Of a stretch of DNA of 64,000 bases, positions 59,348 through 64,000 are shown in pieces (position 1 is the stretch's first letter; the number at the start of each line of letters is the position of its first letter). The notes under the pieces were generated by a model. That model had not been told where the DNA came from. It saw nothing but the letters and a program-made list of their open reading frames with translations, and did not search any database. The position numbers and the translations under genes were made by a program. The DNA comes from Haematococcus lacustris (Eukaryota > Chlorophyta > Chlorophyceae > Chlamydomonadales > Haematococcaceae): assembly GCA_030144725.1 (NCBI GenBank), contig JASKMD010000011.1, forward strand, positions 6,964,812-7,028,811, in the 5' to 3' direction.

Positions 59348-59929
59348 CTGCCCCAGAGACAGTTTGCCGCATCGGAGCTTCAGCCCGCCCATGCCTGCAT
59401 TGTACCTGCACCTGTACGTTCACCCTCCTGGCTCCTAAAGGAGGTGCCGAACCGGTCCAGTCCAGTCCAGTCAGGAGTCTGTCCAGTCCAGTTGTTCACA
59501 CTGGAAAGCTGCTAGCCTGTTAAATTGCTGAGTGCTAGCTGAGTGAGATTATCCACAGTCAAGCATGTTGTTCCATGTTGAGCAGTTTTTGTTTGTCTGT
59601 TATGGTTGCTTTTGAGAAACAATGCCACAATCGAGTTGAGAACCAATGCCAATCGAGCGTCGTGGTCTGTGCCAGGCGCTGAAATGGAAGGTGCCACGTC
59701 GCACTGCAGTTGGTGCAGTGGCCACCAGGAGCTACTCAGCGGCATGTCACCGTGTACACATATGACATGCTGCCGTGTACACGAATGTCATGCCTGGCAT
59801 ACAACAAGGGACGTTGGAATTAGACGCCGCGACTGACTGGCACATGCTCAGCATCGTACGCCAGGAGTACAGCAAGAGTTACTTAGGGGCTCACAGTCAG
59901 TATGTCCCAACAATGAGCCAACATTGAGT

Positions 59930-60480
59930 TGGTAATCTTCATGCAAGTGCTCACTACAAATGCTCCGTTTTTGGTAGCGCTCGTCGCACTAGCACTTGCG
60001 CATTACTGCGCGTATCCTAGCAAGCGGCGCGTTATTTCTTGTGAGTGAAGCCATGCCGCCCCATGCGATCGCGGACACACCTCAACTGCTCACTGTCGAT
60101 TGTGCTAATGGTGAGTAGCTACAACAATGAAAGAACTGCGCATGTATGTGGCCTGCTCCTACGCACCACTCGCACCCCTTCGCACCCCCACCCCCTCCCA
60201 GCCCCAGCATAGCCCTCCCACTCAGGATGTCCCAACATGGGGTTGGTAATCTTCATGCAAGTACTCGCTACAAAGTGAAGCGGTTGCGATAGCGTTTGTT
60301 GCATTGGCACCTGCGAATTACTCCGCATCTACTGGCAAGCGGCGCGTTAATCCTTGCATCAGAGTCCATGCCGGCGCAAGCGAGCGCGGACACACCTCAG
60401 CTGCTCACTATCGATTGGTCTAGTGGTGAGTAGAGGCACCAATGAGCGAACTGCGCTTGGCATCGAGCCGGAAGTACAAT
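59930..60480 (+). repeat. Tandem pair of diverged 240-300-base repeats
   Basis: Two copies, about 59930-60235 and 60235-60480, share GGTAATCTTCATGCAAGT at the start, GCAAGCGGCGCGTTA in the middle and GCGGACACACCTCA before a GGTGAGTAG...CAATGA(A/G)CGAACTGCGC end. They are some 75-80 percent alike. A third, partial copy (61825-61955) leads straight into the GGGGC array. Confidence 0.7.
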
Positions 60481-60798
60481 CACATTTCAGCCCGCCAGGC
60501 TCGCTCCGCGAGCCTTTTGTTGGTGCAGGCGGTGTTGGAGGGCCATCGCTGGGCATGTGATGTAGCGACATTGCTGCAAATGCGGGAAATGTGCGTCTCT
60601 CTCTCGCTAGTCACACAGAAAAAGGGACCCTCATTAACAAAATGGCATGTTGTGAGCTGACCACTGTGACTTTCCAGTTTTTCGCTACATAACTCTGTTC
60701 CTTACTCAACGCCACAACTGCTGGAGAAGAAAGCATGGCAATTAGTTGATCAGGCCTGCTTGAAATGACATTGGCGTGACCCGACTTTGCCTTGCAGG

Positions 60799-61282
60799 AA
60801 TGATTAGCCCATCCGACCCTGCCCATTGCAGCCCCCCCCCCCCTCCCCAGCCCAGCATCGCCTTCCTACCTCCGCTCACCCCCTCCCAACCCCAGCCCGG
60901 CCCTCCAACCCCCCCTCCCACCCCCTCCCACCCCCTCCCAGCCCCCTCACTGCCCTCCCACCCCCGCCACCCCCCTGGTGCTGGTGCTGGTGCTGGTGCT
61001 AGGCTGCCCACCCCTCCTGCTGCCCCCCCCTGGCAGCAGCTGGCAGCTGCAGCTGGTGCCGCTCCTGGGCTGCCCACCCCTCCTACTGCCCCCCCCTGGC
61101 AGCAGCTGGCAGCAGGTGCTGGTGCTGCCCCTGACCTGCCCACCCCTCCTGCTGCACCCCCCTGGCAGCAGCAGGCAGCTGGTGCTGGTGCCGCCCCTGA
61201 CCTGCCCCCCCCTCCCCTGGACACAAGCTCGACACGCAAGCGGAGGGCGGGCGGGAGGGATCGGACCCAACATGTCGAGCAA
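60799..61282 (+). other. Pro/Ala-rich tandem-repeat coding-like segment
   Basis: An acceptor at 60798 (TTGCCTTGCAG) opens a frame to a donor-like GTAACG at 61283. It carries three or four 20-22-residue repeats of the type LPTPPAAPPWQQLAAGAGAA, then a basic end (STRKRRAGGRDRTQHVEQ). It may be an exon of an element-encoded or orphan protein, but I cannot find its partners. Confidence 0.3.
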
Positions 61283-61283
61283 G

Positions 61284-61955
61284 GTAACGTAGCAATGGCC
61301 TACACACCTTGAGTGGCCTTACCGAGTGGCCAGGTAGTAGGTACTACTCACGAAGCGGTCAAGCAATGCAGCAGCCTTGTATACTTCCGAGCATGGGTGG
61401 AGGGGCGTCGTTACATCGGTTTGGCGTGCCATGTGAATTGTTTTGACTGCGGCGACTGTCCCTGACTGTTTGCAGATGCTACTGGGCCACGTCGGTCGCG
61501 GCGGTCGGTCGCGGCGAGGCCCGCATGAGCAAAACTGGCATGAATTTGAATGTCAAGATTCTGAGCCGCCATAGCACTCAGCACAGTGCACAGTATTTAA
61601 TGTTACAAGCTGCACCGCATAGCTGACAGAGTCCTCTATCCAGGGATGTGCGAAACATAAATAGAAACCACGTGGCTGAGACGCGGCGTCGTTTTGATTA
61701 CCAGGGGTCGGTTTCCTATCATTTCCTGTCATTTTTTGTTAGTTGGGGTCGCCTGACTCCCACACCCCCTCACACCCCCTCACCCCCCCCTCACTGCCCT
61801 CAACCAATCAATAAAAAAATGAGTGATCACTGTCGGTTGTGCTAGTGGTGAGTAGCTACAACAATGAACGAACTGCGCCTGGCATTTATGTGGCCTGCTC
61901 CTACGCACCACTTGCACCCCTTCGCACCCCCTCCCTCTCCTATAGGCAACAAAAA
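61284..61955. other. Non-coding lead-in to the GGGGC array
   Basis: No exon is supported. The last 130 bases are the third copy of the repeat at 59.9-60.5 kb, ending in CTCTCCTATAGGCAACAAAAA directly before the first GCGGG. Confidence 0.5.
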
Positions 61956-63822
61956 GCGGGGCGGGGCGGGGCGGGGCGGGGCGGGGCGGGGCGGGGCGGG
62001 GCGGGGCGGGGCGGGGCGGGGCGGGGCGGGGCGGGGCGGGGCGGGGCGGGGCGGGGCGGGGCGGGGCGGGGCGGGGCGGGGCGGGGCGGGGCGGGGCGGG
62101 GCGGGGCGGGGCGGGGCGGGGCGGGGCGGGGCGGGGCGGGGCGGGGCGGGGCGGGGCGGGGCGGGGCGGGGCGGGGCGGGGCGGGGCGGGGCGGGGCGGG
62201 GCGGGGCGGGGCGGGGCGGGGCGGGGCGGGGCGGGGCGGGGCGGGGCGGGGCGGGGCGGGGCGGGGCGGGGCGGGGCGGGGCGGGGCGGGGCGGGGCGGG
62301 GCGGGGCGGGGCGGGGCGGGGCGGGGCGGGGCGGGGCGGGGCGGGGCGGGGCGGGGCGGGGCGGGGCGGGGCGGGGCGGGGCGGGGCGGGGCGGGGCGGG
62401 GCGGGGCGGGGCGGGGCGGGGCGGGGCGGGGCGGGGCGGGGCGGGGCGGGGCGGGGCGGGGCGGGGCGGGGCGGGGCGGGGCGGGGCGGGGCGGGGCGGG
62501 GCGGGGCGGGGCGGGGCGGGGCGGGGCGGGGCGGGGCGGGGCGGGGCGGGGCGGGGCGGGGCGGGGCGGGGCGGGGCGGGGCGGGGCGGGGCGGGGCGGG
62601 GCGGGGCGGGGCGGGGCGGGGCGGGGCGGGGCGGGGCGGGGCGGGGCGGGGCGGGGCGGGGCGGGGCGGGGCGGGGCGGGGCGGGGCGGGGCGGGGCGGG
62701 GCGGGGCGGGGCGGGGCGGGGCGGGGCGGGGCGGGGCGGGGCGGGGCGGGGCGGGGCGGGGCGGGGCGGGGCGGGGCGGGGCGGGGCGGGGCGGGGCGGG
62801 GCGGGGCGGGGCGGGGCGGGGCGGGGCGGGGCGGGGCGGGGCGGGGCGGGGCGGGGCGGGGCGGGGCGGGGCGGGGCGGGGCGGGGCGGGGCGGGGCGGG
62901 GCGGGGCGGGGCGGGGCGGGGCGGGGCGGGGCGGGGCGGGGCGGGGCGGGGCGGGGCGGGGCGGGGCGGGGCGGGGCGGGGCGGGGCGGGGCGGGGCGGG
63001 GCGGGGCGGGGCGGGGCGGGGCGGGGCGGGGCGGGGCGGGGCGGGGCGGGGCGGGGCGGGGCGGGGCGGGGCGGGGCGGGGCGGGGCGGGGCGGGGCGGG
63101 GCGGGGCGGGGCGGGGCGGGGCGGGGCGGGGCGGGGCGGGGCGGGGCGGGGCGGGGCGGGGCGGGGCGGGGCGGGGCGGGGCGGGGCGGGGCGGGGCGGG
63201 GCGGGGCGGGGCGGGGCGGGGCGGGGCGGGGCGGGGCGGGGCGGGGCGGGGCGGGGCGGGGCGGGGCGGGGCGGGGCGGGGCGGGGCGGGGCGGGGCGGG
63301 GCGGGGCGGGGCGGGGCGGGGCGGGGCGGGGCGGGGCGGGGCGGGGCGGGGCGGGGCGGGGCGGGGCGGGGCGGGGCGGGGCGGGGCGGGGCGGGGCGGG
63401 GCGGGGCGGGGCGGGGCGGGGCGGGGCGGGGCGGGGCGGGGCGGGGCGGGGCGGGGCGGGGCGGGGCGGGGCGGGGCGGGGCGGGGCGGGGCGGGGCGGG
63501 GCGGGGCGGGGCGGGGCGGGGCGGGGCGGGGCGGGGCGGGGCGGGGCGGGGCGGGGCGGGGCGGGGCGGGGCGGGGCGGGGCGGGGCGGGGCGGGGCGGG
63601 GCGGGGCGGGGCGGGGCGGGGCGGGGCGGGGCGGGGCGGGGCGGGGCGGGGCGGGGCGGGGCGGGGCGGGGCGGGGCGGGGCGGGGCGGGGCGGGGCGGG
63701 GCGGGGCGCGGCGGGGCGCGGCGGGGCGGGGCGGGGCGGGGCGGGGCGGGGCGGGGCGGGGCGGGGCGGGGCGGGGCGGGGCGGGGCGGGGCGCGGCGGG
63801 GCGCGGCGGGGCGGGGCGCGGG
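61956..63822. repeat. GGGGC pentanucleotide array, about 373 units
   Basis: About 1,867 bases of GCGGG/GGGGC repeats, perfect for the first 1,750 bases. Variant GCGCG units appear only near the right end (63708, 63718, 63792, 63802 and 63817). Because the unit is 5 bases, all three frames of each strand are open for more than 600 codons, giving GRGGA repeats on one strand and PAPPR repeats on the other. Runs of four G every five bases make it a strong G-quadruplex former. The apparent 650-700-residue proteins are consequences of the repeat, not genes. Confidence 0.97.
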
Positions 63823-64000
63823 TAAGATGCAAAGTTTGACAGAATATCATACCACCAAAAGCTCCTTGATGAAGCAACGCAGCATGCACTACGCGGCAAT
63901 GCGACTCTGTACCCGTCATACAAGTACATCAAATTCTGGCTTGCTGTGCCCGTGGTGTGCATTCTGTGTCAACAGCTGCCACATATGGGCAGCAAGATGA
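63823..64000. other. Unique sequence right of the array
   Basis: 178 bases of moderate GC with no recognisable feature. Confidence 0.5.

Noticed and set aside
61839..63962. Open frames of 650-706 codons on both strands over the GGGGC array
   Set aside because: A 5-base repeat without stops is open in every frame; the product is a pure consequence of the repeat and has no start or domain of its own.
1..64000. CRISPR arrays, bacterial operons, phage or integron features
   Set aside because: All tandem repeats lack unique spacers of constant length, and every recognised gene is an intron-containing eukaryotic gene.

Overview
The window is nuclear DNA from a green alga. The best fit is a Chlamydomonadales-type chlorophyte; a Haematococcus-like genome is my guess, not something the sequence proves. 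The evidence is high GC, genes with many short exons and GT-AG introns, introns packed with simple repeats (CAG/CTG, CCCCTC, TGCATGCA), TGTAA-type poly(A) signals behind some genes, Ala/Gln/Gly-rich insertions in conserved proteins, and the mix of plastid and ciliary genes. Gene models were assembled by eye from splice sites, phases and family similarity. Exon edges are firm for the kinesin, the methyltransferase, ribosomal protein S16, the DEAD helicase and NOP16, and approximate for APC5 and the EF-hand gene.

Layout. 1-1.7 kb: 3' end of an unrecognised low-complexity gene (+). 2.6-3.45 kb: decayed coding fragments (-). 3.5-11.6 kb: APC5, a scaffold subunit of the anaphase-promoting complex (-). 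12.5-19.1 kb: an EF-hand protein (-), head-to-head with a KIF6/kinesin-9-type ciliary kinesin (+, 19.4-30.5 kb). 31.5-33.7 kb: MTQ2/N6AMT1-type eRF1 glutamine methyltransferase (+). 34.1-34.8 kb: an inverted copy of the kinesin's last exon and its surroundings. 35.0-35.5 kb: nuclear-encoded organellar (probably plastid) ribosomal protein S16 (-). 35.6-42.0 kb: a broken minus-strand gene split by a 5.25-kb DNA transposon with 306-bp terminal inverted repeats and a 7-bp target duplication. 42-44.9 kb: a Gln/Ala-rich, regulator-like protein (+). 45-49.1 kb: mostly non-coding, with pseudogene exons and tandem repeats. 49.1-55.3 kb: an RH39-like organellar DEAD-box RNA helicase (+). 55.3-56.9 kb: two small minus-strand genes, one probably a mitochondrial membrane protein. 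57.3-58.8 kb: NOP16, a nucleolar ribosome-biogenesis factor (+). 59-64 kb: repeat-rich DNA ending in an almost pure array of about 373 GGGGC units.

How the genes relate. There is no operon logic; these are independent eukaryotic genes. Four concern translation or ribosome making (MTQ2, S16, the helicase, NOP16). The kinesin and the EF-hand gene share a short divergent promoter region and could be one cilium-related pair. The most notable non-genic structures are the GGGGC array, the transposon inside a coding frame, and the inverted duplication carrying an intact copy of a kinesin terminal exon.
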